Shown: positions 1 to 7,825 of the stretch, piece after piece
How the letters are laid out: the number at the start of each line of letters is the position of its first letter
Numbering within the stretch: position 1 is the stretch's first letter
Origin: Acerihabitans sp015654925
Lineage (GTDB): Bacteria; Pseudomonadota; Gammaproteobacteria; Enterobacterales; Enterobacteriaceae
Assembly (NCBI RefSeq): GCF_047324175.1
Contig: NZ_CP178732.1
Coordinates: forward strand, 3,596,001-3,660,000
Length of the DNA: 64,000 nucleotides
Reading direction: 5' to 3'
The notes under the pieces: generated by a model
Databases searched by the model: none
Told to the model about the DNA's origin: nothing
The model's input: only the letters and a program-made list of their open reading frames with translations
Made by a program: the position numbers and the translations under genes

Positions 1-2
1 TG

Positions 3-431
3 GTCGCCGCGCCGGATTATCTTGCCGCGCAGGGCGCGCCGCGGACGGCGGCGGAATTAAGCGGGCATGCCTATATTCGCTATAGCGGCCCTTCCGGGGA
101 TTCGCCGCTGGTGCTTCACGGTCCCGATGGCCCCGAGGTCGTAGACGTGCATCCCGTGTTTCAGGCCAATAATACCTTTGCCCTGCTCCTGGCCATCGAG
201 GGCGGATTAGGCATCGGCGGCGCGCAGCTACCGCTGATCGGGCGCCAATTGGCCGATCGCGCCCTGGTGCGGGTATTGCCCGCCTACCGTTACCCCGCGC
301 TGAAGCTGCACGCCGTTTATCCCGCCGCGCGGTTTATACCGGGCAAAGTCAGGGCATGGGTGGACTATCTTGCGCAAGCCCTGGACCAGGAGGACTTTAT
401 GGCCGCCACCCGCTCCGGCCCCGCGCCTTAA
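3..431 (+). CDS. LysR-family regulator, C-terminal part (partial)
   Basis: The reading frame is open from the window edge to a TAA at 429-431, giving 142 residues without the N-terminal helix-turn-helix. What is visible matches the second half of a LysR effector-binding domain: an early V-A-A-P-D-Y-L segment, a central F-x-A-N-N-T run followed by G-G-L-G-I-G, and the common tail about the value of a site for the regulator ending in a V-x-x-W-V-D-Y-L helix. Such proteins bind a small effector and control a nearby, usually divergent gene, which must lie outside the window. It converges on gatR, so it is probably not part of the gat system. Family call is sound; target and effector are unknown. 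Confidence 0.8.
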   Translation, partial: VAAPDYLAAQGAPRTAAELSGHAYIRYSGPSGDSPLVLHGPDGPEVVDVHPVFQANNTFALLLAIEGGLGIGGAQLPLIGRQLADRALVRVLPAYRYPALKLHAVYPAARFIPGKVRAWVDYLAQALDQEDFMAATRSGPAP

Positions 432-445
432 GCGGCACCCGGCGG

Positions 446-1255
446 TTACACGATTTTCACGTCCAGATCCTCCATGGCGTCCAACGCCGCCCGGTCCGCG
501 GCTTCGATACTGCTATCCGTGACGATGCAATCAATTTTGCCGATGGGCAGCACTAGGTTAAATCCGCGCCGGCCGAATTTGGTCGAGTCCAGCACCGCCA
601 CCACATAACGCGCGGTTTTGGCCATGGCGTCGCTGATGGCGTACCCCTCGTTGAAGGTGGTAATGCCCTGTTCAAGATCCAGGCCATCTGCGCCGACGAA
701 CATAATATCGGCAGTGATGCTGTTGAGCGAAAGCTCGGCGATGGTGCCGTGCATGGAGCGGGTTTTATGCCGCACGGTACCGCCGCAAATCACCAGCGTG
801 ATCTCTTTATTGTCCGATAACGCATAGGCGGCCGGCAGATTATTGGTAATCACCGTGATATTACTGAACCGCGCCAGTTCCTCGGCAATCAGCATCGTGG
901 TGCTGCCGCTATCGAGGATCACCGTATCGCCGGTTTTCACCATGGCGGCCGCAACCACGGCAATGCGCCGCTTGGCGTCCTCAGCCAGCGGATAACGGTC
1001 CTCCAGGCCTAACTCCGCGCTATCCCTTTCCCGCGCACCACCCGCGCCGTCCTCCGGTTGGCCATTGGCATGCGCCATGGGTTTGCTGGCGCCGCCGTGG
1101 AACCGGCTGACCAGCCCCTTCTCCTCCAACAAACGTAAGTCGGCCCTAATGGTTACCTCCGATATACCAAAACTATTCGAAAGCTTAGAGACACTGATAC
1201 TGCCATTTTTGTTCACCAGATTGATGATTTTATTTCTTCGCTCAAAAGTATTCAT
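446..1255 (-). CDS. gatR: GatR-type DeoR-family repressor of the galactitol operon
   Basis: The 269-residue protein has a DeoR N-terminal winged helix (residues about 1-55, with the family segment V-T-I-R-A-D-L-R-x-L-E-E-K-G and a following F-H-G-G-A turn) and a DeoRC sensor domain with a phosphosugar-binding D-S-G-S-T-T motif near residue 115. A polar linker of about 35 residues (56-90) separates the two and is longer than usual. It is the last gene behind gatD, as gatR is in E. coli, and is separated from gatD by a strong hairpin. Members bind TTTCGTTT-like half sites, and one lies just upstream of this start (1291-1304), so autoregulation is likely. Expected inducer: a galactitol or tagatose phosphate (inferred). 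Confidence 0.85.
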   Translation of the reverse strand: MNTFERRNKIINLVNKNGSISVSKLSNSFGISEVTIRADLRLLEEKGLVSRFHGGASKPMAHANGQPEDGAGGARERDSAELGLEDRYPLAEDAKRRIAVVAAAMVKTGDTVILDSGSTTMLIAEELARFSNITVITNNLPAAYALSDNKEITLVICGGTVRHKTRSMHGTIAELSLNSITADIMFVGADGLDLEQGITTFNEGYAISDAMAKTARYVVAVLDSTKFGRRGFNLVLPIGKIDCIVTDSSIEAADRAALDAMEDLDVKIV

Positions 1256-1290
1256 AAGAAAATTCTACCCCTATATTATGGATACAGTGT

Positions 1291-1304
1291 AAACGAAAGA
1301 AAGA
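1291..1304 (-). promoter_or_regulatory. Candidate DeoR-family operator upstream of gatR
   Basis: Read on the minus strand the site is CTTTCTTTCGTTT, close to the CTTTCGTTT half site known for GlpR/AgaR-type DeoR proteins. It lies about 36 bases before the gatR start, where it would block the gene's own promoter. Only one clear half site is seen. Confidence 0.4.
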
Positions 1305-1388
1305 GTAAAGAGGAGAGGCAATTCGACCCGTACCGCCACCCCTTTCATTTTTCGGGCCGACGGGAGCCAAGGGTGATAAATAACCTAC

Positions 1389-1427
1389 CTACAGAGGCGC
1401 GAAGGCGTGACCGCCGGGCCTCTGTAG
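1389..1427 (-). other. Intercistronic hairpin between gatD and gatR
   Basis: A perfect 10-bp inverted repeat (CTACAGAGGC at 1389-1398 with GCCTCTGTAG at 1418-1427) encloses an inner GGCG/CGCC stem. It sits 9 bases after the gatD stop. No long T-run follows on the minus strand, so it may be a processing site or partial terminator that lowers gatR expression rather than a strong terminator. Confidence 0.55.
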
Positions 1428-1435
1428 CAATGGGG

Positions 1436-2482
1436 TTACTCAGGCACCTTCAACATGATTTTACCCTGCATGGGGCGTCCTTGCAGGGCGGCGACGGACT
1501 GGACATATTCGCTGAAACCCTCGACGCTGGCGATCAGCGGTTCAATATCCAGGGCGTGGTCTTGTAATAATTCTACCGCTTGGCGCCACTCCTCGCCCGG
1601 CCACGGCGCCGAATAATTCATCCAACTGCCCGAGATCCGCAGTTCCTTACGCAAAATATGGCCAAAAATCGTGGGATTAAGCAACACATCGCGATGCAGC
1701 GTCCCTACCAGGGAGATCTGCGCACGCGGGCCGGCGATCTCCAGCGCCAGCGCCACCGTTTGCGCCGTGCCGGCGGTTTCGAGAATCAATTGATCGAACT
1801 GGCGCTGCGCCATACGCCCGGTAATTTGCGCCGGCGTCAGCTCCCCGGCGTGCCAGGCGTCATCGGCGCCGGTCTTTAGCGCCAGCGCCAATTTGTCCGG
1901 ATTGATATCAAGCACGCTGACCGATGCGGCCCCAAGCGCGCGCGCGCACTGCATCGCCAGTAATCCGATAGTGCCCGCGCCGATAATGACCACGTGTTTG
2001 CCGGTGCATCCGCCCGCCAGGTGGATGGCGTGCAGGCCAACGGTAATCGGCTCCAGGAACGCGCCGGCCAGCAGCGATAGCCCGGCAGGGAGTTTCAGCA
2101 GATTGAGCCGCTTGACCACGATATATTCGGCATTGCCCCCCGCCGACCGGGACCCGACGAACTGGTATTGCCGGCATAACGAAAAGAAGTGGCGCCGGCA
2201 GGCTTCACATTCGAAACAAGGCAATAGCGGCACGCAGGCCACGGCGTCGCCGGCAGCCAAATCGTTAACCGCAGACCCGGCCGACACCACGTGCCCACTG
2301 AACTCATGCCCCAGCGTAATCGGATAAAAATGCGCGCCGGTATAAAATACCCGCGGAATATCGGACCCGCAAAGACCCGAATATACTACTTTCACCAATA
2401 CGTCCTGCGGTGATGAAACGGCGGGGACCGGCACTTCTTCCACGCGCAGCTCTCCGCCATCGTATGATACGACCGATTTCAT
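1436..2482 (-). CDS. gatD: Galactitol-1-phosphate 5-dehydrogenase
   Basis: GatD oxidises galactitol 1-phosphate to L-tagatose-type ketose phosphate (D-tagatose 6-phosphate) with NAD+. The 348-residue protein is a zinc-dependent medium-chain dehydrogenase: catalytic zinc Cys38 in L-C-G-S-D, the G-H-E pair at 58-60, and four structural-zinc cysteines at 89, 92, 95 and 103. A Rossmann G-A-G-T-I-G-L-L loop lies near residue 168. E. coli GatD is 346 residues. It follows gatC by 45 bases in the gatZABCD order, and GGAG sits upstream of the ATG. Substrate is inferred from position and family. Confidence 0.92.
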   Translation of the reverse strand: MKSVVSYDGGELRVEEVPVPAVSSPQDVLVKVVYSGLCGSDIPRVFYTGAHFYPITLGHEFSGHVVSAGSAVNDLAAGDAVACVPLLPCFECEACRRHFFSLCRQYQFVGSRSAGGNAEYIVVKRLNLLKLPAGLSLLAGAFLEPITVGLHAIHLAGGCTGKHVVIIGAGTIGLLAMQCARALGAASVSVLDINPDKLALALKTGADDAWHAGELTPAQITGRMAQRQFDQLILETAGTAQTVALALEIAGPRAQISLVGTLHRDVLLNPTIFGHILRKELRISGSWMNYSAPWPGEEWRQAVELLQDHALDIEPLIASVEGFSEYVQSVAALQGRPMQGKIMLKVPE

Positions 2483-2527
2483 AGTAATAACTCCAGGATA
2501 AGTGGGGAGCCAGGCTCCCCCGGTGAT

Positions 2528-3910
2528 TCAGGAATGTTTTTCTATTTCCGGCGCCGTCACGATAAGCGCCTCATCCGCCCTGGCGAAAGCGCGGGCACGC
2601 CGCCAGGTGAGCCAAACTCCTATCACGTAAATCGCGCCAATCAGCGCCAACCCGGTAATATTTTGCCAGGTGAGCAATTGAATCAGCAGGTAGGTGATGG
2701 GCGAACCGCCCTGATCCATGGACGCCACCGTGGCGCCGCTGTCTTTCAACGCCCCGGCATTGGCCGCCAGTTGGGTATGCAGCCCAATGGTTTGCGTGGC
2801 AATCCATAAGGTGATGCCCATGATAATCACGCCGGAAATCAGGGTGCGGAATAAATTGCCCTGGTGTACCGCCACCGCCATGGCCACAAAGAAACCGATG
2901 GTGGCCAGATCGCCAAACGGCAGCACCTGGTTACCCGGCGTTACTACCGCCACCAGTATGGTCAGGGGGATGAAGATCAGGCTGGCCGACACGACCGCGG
3001 TATGGCCGAGCAACAGGGCGGGGTCCAATCCGATCAAGAACTCCTGTCCGCCAAAACGGGCCTGCAGACGTTTACGGGCGTGGCGCGCAATGGGCATAAG
3101 GCCGTCCATGATGGGTTTAATTACCCGCGGCATCAGCAGCATCACCGCCGCAGTTTTCACCGCCAGTTGCAGTATGGCTTTGGCGTCATAGCCCGCCAGG
3201 ATGCCGATGATAATCCCCATGACAAACCCGACGGTGACCGGCTCGCCAAAGGGGCCGAAGCGCTTTTGCACATCATCGGCGCTGAAATGAATACGGTTCA
3301 GGCCGGGAATACGGTTGATGATGCTGTCCACCAGTACCGCAATCGGCCCCATATACGCCGAGGTTCCGTGCGGTATGGCGATCCCTTCCAGTCCGAAAAA
3401 CTCCCGGGTGTCCCTGGCGAACCAGTCCCCCAGCTTGTAAACGAAAGCGGCATGCAGCGCCACCCCGGCGATACCCAGCCAATATGAGCCGGTGGCGATA
3501 TGGATCAGCGCTCCGGTAAAGGTCATATGCCAGATATTCCAGATATCAACGTTAACCACCCTGGTCAAACGGGTAAAGAGCATCAGGATATTGACGCCGA
3601 TGGCGATGGGAATGGCCACCAGCGCGATTTGGGAGGCCCAGGTCATCGGCGACGACCCCGGCCAGCCGATATCCACCACGCTGAGATTGATATGGAAATT
3701 TTCAGCCATGCTCTTGGCCGCCGGACCGATGGAGTCTAGCATCAGGCCGATCACCAGGCCGATACCGACAAAACCGATGCCGATATGCAGGCCCGATTTA
3801 AAAGAATCGCCCGGTTTCATGCCGAGTATGATCGAGAAAATGATAATCACAATCGGTAACATCACGGTTGGCCCGAGCGCCAGGATGTAACGCATTACTT
3901 CGTTAAACAT
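2528..3910 (-). CDS. gatC: PTS galactitol transporter subunit IIC
   Basis: This is the membrane channel of the galactitol phosphotransferase system. It has 460 residues, nearly all in hydrophobic segments, and opens M-F-N-E-V-M-R-Y-I-L as in E. coli GatC (451 residues). The start at 3910 was preferred over an upstream ATG at 3925 because it matches the family N-terminus and has a GGGGTGA sequence 5 bases before it. It begins 4 bases after the gatB stop. Works with GatA and GatB below. The C-terminal tail is a little longer than in E. coli. Confidence 0.93.
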   Translation of the reverse strand: MFNEVMRYILALGPTVMLPIVIIIFSIILGMKPGDSFKSGLHIGIGFVGIGLVIGLMLDSIGPAAKSMAENFHINLSVVDIGWPGSSPMTWASQIALVAIPIAIGVNILMLFTRLTRVVNVDIWNIWHMTFTGALIHIATGSYWLGIAGVALHAAFVYKLGDWFARDTREFFGLEGIAIPHGTSAYMGPIAVLVDSIINRIPGLNRIHFSADDVQKRFGPFGEPVTVGFVMGIIIGILAGYDAKAILQLAVKTAAVMLLMPRVIKPIMDGLMPIARHARKRLQARFGGQEFLIGLDPALLLGHTAVVSASLIFIPLTILVAVVTPGNQVLPFGDLATIGFFVAMAVAVHQGNLFRTLISGVIIMGITLWIATQTIGLHTQLAANAGALKDSGATVASMDQGGSPITYLLIQLLTWQNITGLALIGAIYVIGVWLTWRRARAFARADEALIVTAPEIEKHS

Positions 3911-3914
3911 GATG

Positions 3915-4199
3915 TCACCCCACAAGTATTTTTATGATTTTTTGCTTTAGTTCATCGATGCCCACGCCCGAGACAAACGGCATACCGTGTACCAGCGGTA
4001 TGTCGCCGAATTGCCGGTCGACACGCGCAGTGGTACAAATCAAATCTGCGCCGTCCATATAGGTCTCGATTTCGGTCACCCGGCACTGCACTAAATCCAG
4101 CTGGATGCCCTGCTCTTCGCATAACTCTTTAATCTCTTCGGCAGCTAATGTGGACGTGGCTACGGCGCCGCCACAGGCGACAATGACTTTACGTTTCAC
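3915..4199 (-). CDS. gatB: PTS galactitol transporter subunit IIB
   Basis: The phosphocarrier domain takes phosphate from GatA and passes it to the sugar during transport. From the GTG at 4199 the product is 94 residues, exactly the E. coli length, beginning (V/M)-K-R-K-V-I-V-A-C-G-G. The cysteine in A-C-G-G is the phosphorylation site, and the tail L-V-H-G-M-P-F-V-S-G-V-G is the family signature. GAGGA precedes the GTG by 8 bases. An in-frame ATG at 4271 would add 24 residues with no family counterpart. The start overlaps the end of gatA by 11 bases, indicating translational coupling. Confidence 0.93.
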   Translation of the reverse strand: MKRKVIVACGGAVATSTLAAEEIKELCEEQGIQLDLVQCRVTEIETYMDGADLICTTARVDRQFGDIPLVHGMPFVSGVGIDELKQKIIKILVG

Positions 4200-4674
4200 A
4201 ATGCGATTCCTCGTTTTTTTGGTTTTCATTAAAGATCGACTGGCGAAACACCCTGCCGAGCGATGGCGCATCGGTAGTTAACAATCCTTCTACCAGCGCC
4301 GGGTCCTGCAGTCTGCCGAACAGCGTGCGCAGCAATCGCAACTGCTCTGTCGGATGAGTCACCACCAGTGCGATAATCAGCCGAACCGCTACCATGTCGT
4401 CGCCGTCCGCCTGCCTGAACTCCACCGGCTGCGCAAGCCGCAGCAGGTAAATTGCCGGCTCCAGGGCGTGCTCAGCCTCGCAGTGCGGAATGGCCACCGC
4501 GTGTCGCTCCAGGGAAATACCTGTCGGATATTGGGTTTCACGCGCCTCAAGCGCCGCCCCATAGCCTGGTGTAACAATGCCGGCGGCCAGCAGGGTTGCG
4601 CTGATATGCGCCAAGGCCTGGCGATAATCGCTAAACTGTTGGTCCGTACTGACTAGAAGACGAGTGGTTGTCAT
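4189..4674 (-). CDS. gatA: PTS galactitol transporter subunit IIA
   Basis: A fructose/mannitol-type EIIA domain of 161 residues (E. coli about 150). The phosphorylated histidine is in the V-A-I-P-H-C-E motif near residue 62, and P-V-E-F-R-Q-A-D-G follows as usual for GatA. It starts 3 bases after gatZ with GAGGGG ahead of the ATG and ends overlapping gatB. It takes phosphate from general HPr and feeds GatB. Confidence 0.92.
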   Translation of the reverse strand: MTTTRLLVSTDQQFSDYRQALAHISATLLAAGIVTPGYGAALEARETQYPTGISLERHAVAIPHCEAEHALEPAIYLLRLAQPVEFRQADGDDMVAVRLIIALVVTHPTEQLRLLRTLFGRLQDPALVEGLLTTDAPSLGRVFRQSIFNENQKNEESHCET

Positions 4675-4677
4675 GCT

Positions 4678-5940
4678 TTACCCCTCACAGCCATATTGAT
4701 AAGCACGCAATACGTCCTGGATTTTATCGATGATCAGGCTGCGGGCGTCGGCGGGCAGCGACTGCGCCATTACGCGCTGGAATTGCAGCGGCAAATACTG
4801 GCTCAGTAATCCGAGCGGAATGGGAGTCTCGGTCAGGTTGGTCAACAGGCGGTCCACCGCCTGGGCAATACGCTCGTTCGGCCAGTAATAACGGATGCGA
4901 TCAGACAGGCTGTAATGCAGATCGATCAGCGAGCGAGTGAAGGTCGGGTGATAATATTTTTTCCAATAATGAGGTTCATCTAGCATCACTTCATCAATCA
5001 CCTCCAGGATGCGGCTGCGTTTTTCCGGCGCTATCAATTCTTGCTCGATGGATGCCAGGGCAAAAATAGCCTCGCGCAGGGCAAACGTCAGCGCCGGGCC
5101 GACTTTAAGAATGGCGAAATGACCGGCCACCAGCTCGCTGTAGGCTTCTTGGGACTGGTAATCTGTGGAATGGGCTTCATACACATAAGGCGTATCGGCG
5201 ATGTAGCGCGACAGCTCCCGCGCCAGCTCCGGACGGAAAGCGATGACCCTGGTATGATCGAACTCGACCCCCGGCTGCACCACCACGCCGATGACCCGGC
5301 CAAATGCCTGTTCCAAACCGTAGCGGGCAAACGCTTCGCGATGCGTTTCTATGGTCGCCCTGGCATCCGCCACCGTCGTGACATGCACCTGCCCGATGGC
5401 CTGGGATTCGCCGCCCGGCACCGGCACCTCGGTGCCGATCACATAGGTCAGCACCGCTTTTTGCGCCTCGGTGGCCACCGATTCCGCCACGGCACATAAC
5501 CCGGCCGCGCGTTCGGCGACGGTCAGGGGATCAAGCGGCACCGCATCGCCGGCGCAGGACATGGACGCATCAAGATGAATTTTGCTATAGCCGGCTTTCA
5601 CATAATCGGCGACCAGGGTTTTGGCCTTTTCCATGGCGCTGGCGGCATCGTCCCCTTGCCAGCAGTTCGGCCCAAGATGATCGCCGCCCAGGATAATGCG
5701 GTCATGAGGGAAATCGAGTCCGTCGGCAATCCGGTAGACAAAATCCCTGAAGTCCGCTGGCTTCATGCCGGTATAACCGCCGAATTGATTGACCTGGTTG
5801 GATGTGGCCTCGATCAGCACGTGGCGATCGTTCGCCAGATCGAAGCGCAGCGCGGCCTCAATCACCATGGGGTGCGCTGAGCATACAGAACAGATACCTA
5901 CATGCTCGCCTGCTTTATGCCTTCTGATAATTTCTTTCAT
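4678..5940 (-). CDS. gatZ: Tagatose-1,6-bisphosphate aldolase subunit GatZ
   Basis: GatZ/KbaZ family protein of 420 residues, the same length as E. coli GatZ. It is the non-catalytic partner that GatY needs for full activity and stability in cleaving tagatose 1,6-bisphosphate to dihydroxyacetone phosphate and glyceraldehyde 3-phosphate. Family features include the opening R-H-K-A-G-E-H-V-G-I-C-S-V-C, a G-G-D-H-L-G-P-N-C segment near residue 85 and an E-A-H-S-T-D-Y-Q segment near 257. It has its own strong start (TGGAGGAAAT before ATG) and its own upstream region with repeated operators, unlike E. coli, where gatY directly precedes it. Confidence 0.93.
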   Translation of the reverse strand: MKEIIRRHKAGEHVGICSVCSAHPMVIEAALRFDLANDRHVLIEATSNQVNQFGGYTGMKPADFRDFVYRIADGLDFPHDRIILGGDHLGPNCWQGDDAASAMEKAKTLVADYVKAGYSKIHLDASMSCAGDAVPLDPLTVAERAAGLCAVAESVATEAQKAVLTYVIGTEVPVPGGESQAIGQVHVTTVADARATIETHREAFARYGLEQAFGRVIGVVVQPGVEFDHTRVIAFRPELARELSRYIADTPYVYEAHSTDYQSQEAYSELVAGHFAILKVGPALTFALREAIFALASIEQELIAPEKRSRILEVIDEVMLDEPHYWKKYYHPTFTRSLIDLHYSLSDRIRYYWPNERIAQAVDRLLTNLTETPIPLGLLSQYLPLQFQRVMAQSLPADARSLIIDKIQDVLRAYQYGCEG

Positions 5941-6368
5941 ATTTCCTCCATTTGATTTCGATTATAATCATTATATTTCGATTATCTAGCAATGCGCATT
6001 TTCGATTTTCGTGATCCGTGTCTAAAACATCCTTTGTCGGTGACTGAAAATCAAAAGGCGCGTCCACGCCGATGGCGGAGCGCCGCAAAAAGACCAGCCA
6101 GGAAAAAGCGCCGGAGCATAGGATGAGAGAGGAAATTTGTATTTAAATACAATGAAATAATACTTTACGGCACGCCGGCACTGAAAAGAAAATGCCTGTT
6201 CGGCGACCATCTGCATGGGCGTAGGGAAGTGGAGGCAGGACGTTGCGGGTCGGAAAAGCGCGGTTCTTGCCGCGCCAGGCCGTCATCGCCGCCCGGCGCG
6301 TTGTCTGCGCCGGAGGCGGCTGATTTTATAAAAGCCGTAAGCCGTCGGCCGTCTTAAGCGTCCGGACT
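5941..6368. other. Intergenic region between the IIBC gene and gatZ
   Basis: 428 bases without a convincing gene. The gatZ-proximal 70 bases are AT-rich and hold three TTTCGATT repeats and overlapping TATAAT-like boxes, reading toward gatZ. The distal part has a strong GC hairpin at 6288-6320 (GCCGCCCGGCGC against GCGCCGGAGGCGGC). Short minus-strand frames here show no recognisable product. Confidence 0.6.
5956..6007 (-). promoter_or_regulatory. Triple TTTCGATT operator and promoter of gatZABCD
   Basis: Direct repeats TTTCGATTAT at 5956-5965 and 5976-5985 are exactly 20 bp apart, about two helical turns, and a third TTTCGATT lies at 6000-6007. DeoR-family regulators such as AgaR bind arrays of TTTCGTTT-like sites. 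On the minus strand two TATAAT sequences fall inside the array, so a bound GatR would cover the promoter. The best guess is the GatR operator; the other DeoR protein at 10062 is an alternative. Confidence 0.55.
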
Positions 6369-7817
6369 TTACTTTCGAATTGTTTCGCTTGCCAAATGAA
6401 TCTCCCTCGCAGACGCCTTTATGGCCCTGGCCTCCATCCCTTCTTTCTTCACCAGCATCACGCGCCAGGTGCCCATGATCACCGCGCCGGTGAGCGATCC
6501 GGCCAGAATACACAGCACCCATAGCACCGGCCGGCTGACCAGCGGCAGGATCAGAAACCCACCGTGGGGAGCCGGTACCTGGATATGCAGGCTATAGCTG
6601 AGCACGGAGGAAAGGGACGAGGCCACCATCATGATCGGGATCACACGCAAGGGATCTTTGGCGGCGAAGGGGATGGCCCCCTCGGTGATATGGGTGCAAC
6701 CAAGGATGTAGTTAACCACGCCGGCGGCGCGCTCCTCTTCGGTGAAGCCGCGTCGGAACAAGGTGGTGGCCAGGGCAATCACCAGCGGCGGAGTAATGCA
6801 GGCGGCAGATACTCCGGCCATAAACAGGGTATTGCCCTGCGCCAACAGCAATGTCCCTGTCACATAGGCCGCCTTATTCACCGGCCCGCCGAAATCAAAA
6901 GCGCACATCATGCCGACCACGATGCCCAGCAATACCGGATTGGCCTCCTGCATGGCGCTCAGCCAGGCCATCATCCCGTTATTAATACCCGCTACCGACT
7001 GGCCTAGCAGCACCATCAGGGCGCCGATGGCAAATACCCCCACCAGCGGCAGGATAAAAATCGACTTCAGCCCTTCGTACTGACGCGGCAGGCCGGCCAG
7101 CAGTTTCATCATCGCCAACATCAGATAGCCGGCGGCGAAACCGGCGATGATGCCGCCGAGGAAACCGGCGCCGGTAGCCGTGGCCAGCAAGCCGCCGACA
7201 AAGCCGGCCACCATGCCTGGACGCCCAGCAATAGAGGCGGCGATAAAAGCGGTGAAAACCGGTACCATAATGGAAAACGCCTGCTGGCCCACTTTCATTA
7301 GCAGCGCGGCAAAAGCGTTATACTCGGACGACTCCGGATTGGACGAATAGATGCCCCATAAAAACGACAGCGCGATCAGAATACCGCCGGCTACTACAAA
7401 GGGCAGCATATTGGAAACGCCGCTCATCAGATGCTTATAGATCTGGCGCCCCGCCGATTCATGTTGCCCACCGGCTTCCGCCGTAGTACCGGCCGGCCGG
7501 CTTCGCAATGGCGCTTTCCCGGCCAGCACCTGTTCGATCAGCGCCGCGGCGCGCATGATACCTTCTTTAACCGGCACCTCAATCACCGGCTTGCCGTTAA
7601 AACGGCCGATATCAATATCCTTATCGGCGGCAACGATGATCCCCAGCGCGTCGCGAATCTCTTCTGCGGTTAATTGATTCTCCACGCCGGAAGCGCCGTT
7701 GGTTTCAACTTTAATTTCAACGCCGAGTTTTTGCGCCGCATTTTTTAATGCAACCTCCGCCATAAAGGTATGGGCAATACCCGTAGGACAACCGGTCACC
7801 GCCAATATTTTGCTCAT
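6369..7817 (-). CDS. Fructose-type PTS transporter subunit IIBC (probable D-tagatose PTS, TagT-like)
   Basis: A 482-residue fusion. An EIIB-fructose domain occupies residues 1-100, with the phosphocysteine at position 9 in T-G-C-P-T-G-I-A-H-T; an EIIC domain with about nine membrane segments runs from about 130 to 470 and contains the family segments D-F-G-G-P-V-N-K-A-A-Y and T-E-G-A-I-P-F-A-A-K-D-P. No EIIA or HPr domain is fused or adjacent. In Salmonella and Klebsiella a D-tagatose PTS is clustered with gat, and position between gatY and gatZ plus the neighbouring kinase fit that. Transport would yield tagatose 1-phosphate. A fructose or other ketohexose specificity cannot be excluded. Confidence 0.85.
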   Translation of the reverse strand: MSKILAVTGCPTGIAHTFMAEVALKNAAQKLGVEIKVETNGASGVENQLTAEEIRDALGIIVAADKDIDIGRFNGKPVIEVPVKEGIMRAAALIEQVLAGKAPLRSRPAGTTAEAGGQHESAGRQIYKHLMSGVSNMLPFVVAGGILIALSFLWGIYSSNPESSEYNAFAALLMKVGQQAFSIMVPVFTAFIAASIAGRPGMVAGFVGGLLATATGAGFLGGIIAGFAAGYLMLAMMKLLAGLPRQYEGLKSIFILPLVGVFAIGALMVLLGQSVAGINNGMMAWLSAMQEANPVLLGIVVGMMCAFDFGGPVNKAAYVTGTLLLAQGNTLFMAGVSAACITPPLVIALATTLFRRGFTEEERAAGVVNYILGCTHITEGAIPFAAKDPLRVIPIMMVASSLSSVLSYSLHIQVPAPHGGFLILPLVSRPVLWVLCILAGSLTGAVIMGTWRVMLVKKEGMEARAIKASAREIHLASETIRK

Positions 7818-7825
7818 AGCATCAC

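Noticed and set aside
6288..6320. Strong hairpin considered as the terminator of the IIBC gene
   Set aside because: The T-rich stretch lies on its plus-strand side, while the IIBC gene is on the minus strand, and it is about 50 bases beyond the stop without a proper T-run in that direction.
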